A program made the translations under genes and the position numbers. A DNA stretch of 64,000 nucleotides from Planctomycetota bacterium (GTDB lineage: Bacteria; Planctomycetota; Phycisphaerae; UBA1845; UTPLA1), in contig JAATGM010000010.1 of assembly GCA_015654675.1 (NCBI GenBank), positions 62,001-126,000 of the forward strand. Direction: 5' to 3'. The notes under the pieces are model-generated. The model was given only the letters and a program-made list of their open reading frames with translations. It was not told the DNA's origin and did no database searches. Shown here in pieces: positions 63,905 through 64,000 of the stretch. Position 1 is the stretch's first letter, and each line of letters starts with the position of its first letter.

Positions 63905-64000
63905 GCATCACCCGCGAAAAAGAGATGTCGGTGACGACCGGCCCGCAAAACCCGACTGCGCGCCGGATTCTCTACCAGACTCTGCCCAACCCGAACGGTT

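Noticed and set aside
1-64000. Prophage, integrative element or genomic island
   Set aside because: No integrase, transposase, tRNA attachment site or composition shift was seen; genes are mostly housekeeping and envelope functions.

Overview
This looks like a G+C-rich chromosomal segment (roughly two-thirds G+C by eye) from a member of the Planctomycetota, possibly Phycisphaerae-like. The basis is a mixture of features. There is a Gram-negative envelope (lpxK, LptF/LptG-type permeases, a LolA-like protein, a heptose-bisphosphate phosphatase) with peptidoglycan synthesis (murD). There is an mcsA-mcsB arginine-kinase pair. There are membrane proteins ending in a CxxC...CPEC zinc ribbon, many lipoproteins with [ST]QPA-rich linkers, and palindromic dispersed repeats of the kind common in planctomycete genomes. 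No rRNA, tRNA, CRISPR array, transposase or phage cluster was recognised. The + strand is C-rich over G across the window whichever strand is coding, which suggests one replichore with the - strand leading.

Layout. 1-2.2 kb: partial GT-C glycosyltransferase and an unknown partner (-). 2.8-5.2 kb: a CarH/LitR-like MerR regulator facing a class II photolyase. 5.3-11.1 kb: lipoproteins and an envelope operon lpxK / deoxyhypusine-synthase-like / gmhB fusion (-). 11.2-16.2 kb: small membrane proteins, then an LptF-like, LptG-like, SpoIIE-phosphatase operon (+). 16.4-25 kb: a + strand run with a methyltransferase, DUF72, HAD, LarB, NnrD, a zeta-toxin-like ATPase with a small partner, PurD, MurD and a beta-phosphoglucomutase-like HAD. 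25-36.5 kb: mainly - strand, with a metzincin-like lipoprotein, a DusB / hydrolase / M29 aminopeptidase operon, and a surE-hslU-lipoprotein-O-antigen-ligase operon. 36.5-39.1 kb: a repeat-rich patch with two zinc-ribbon membrane paralogues and a short HTH-like gene that runs on out of frame over nnrE. 39.1-46.3 kb: nnrE, a secreted planctomycete family, a TIM-barrel isomerase, mcsA-mcsB, a PTPS-III-type pterin enzyme, cyclophilin and pyrF. 46.5-48.6 kb: a B12/radical-SAM protein and a small basic DNA-binding-like protein. 48.6-55 kb: a four-gene ABC export operon containing a paralogue of the secreted family at 39.9 kb. 55-60.6 kb: MazG-like protein, a TPR-gluzincin, a TPR lipoprotein and ispD. 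60.7-64 kb: thiL, tsaE and two secretin-like exported proteins.

Most of the window is housekeeping and envelope biology. The most unusual items are: the CarH-like regulator lacking all the histidines expected to hold cobalamin; the zeta-like ATPase overlapping a small basic gene; the planctomycete-type secreted paralogues, one inside an ABC operon; the repeat patch that supplies protein C-termini and appears to have abolished a stop codon; the two barrel-poor secretin-like proteins; and several genes whose -10 box lies so close to the start codon that their mRNAs are probably leaderless.
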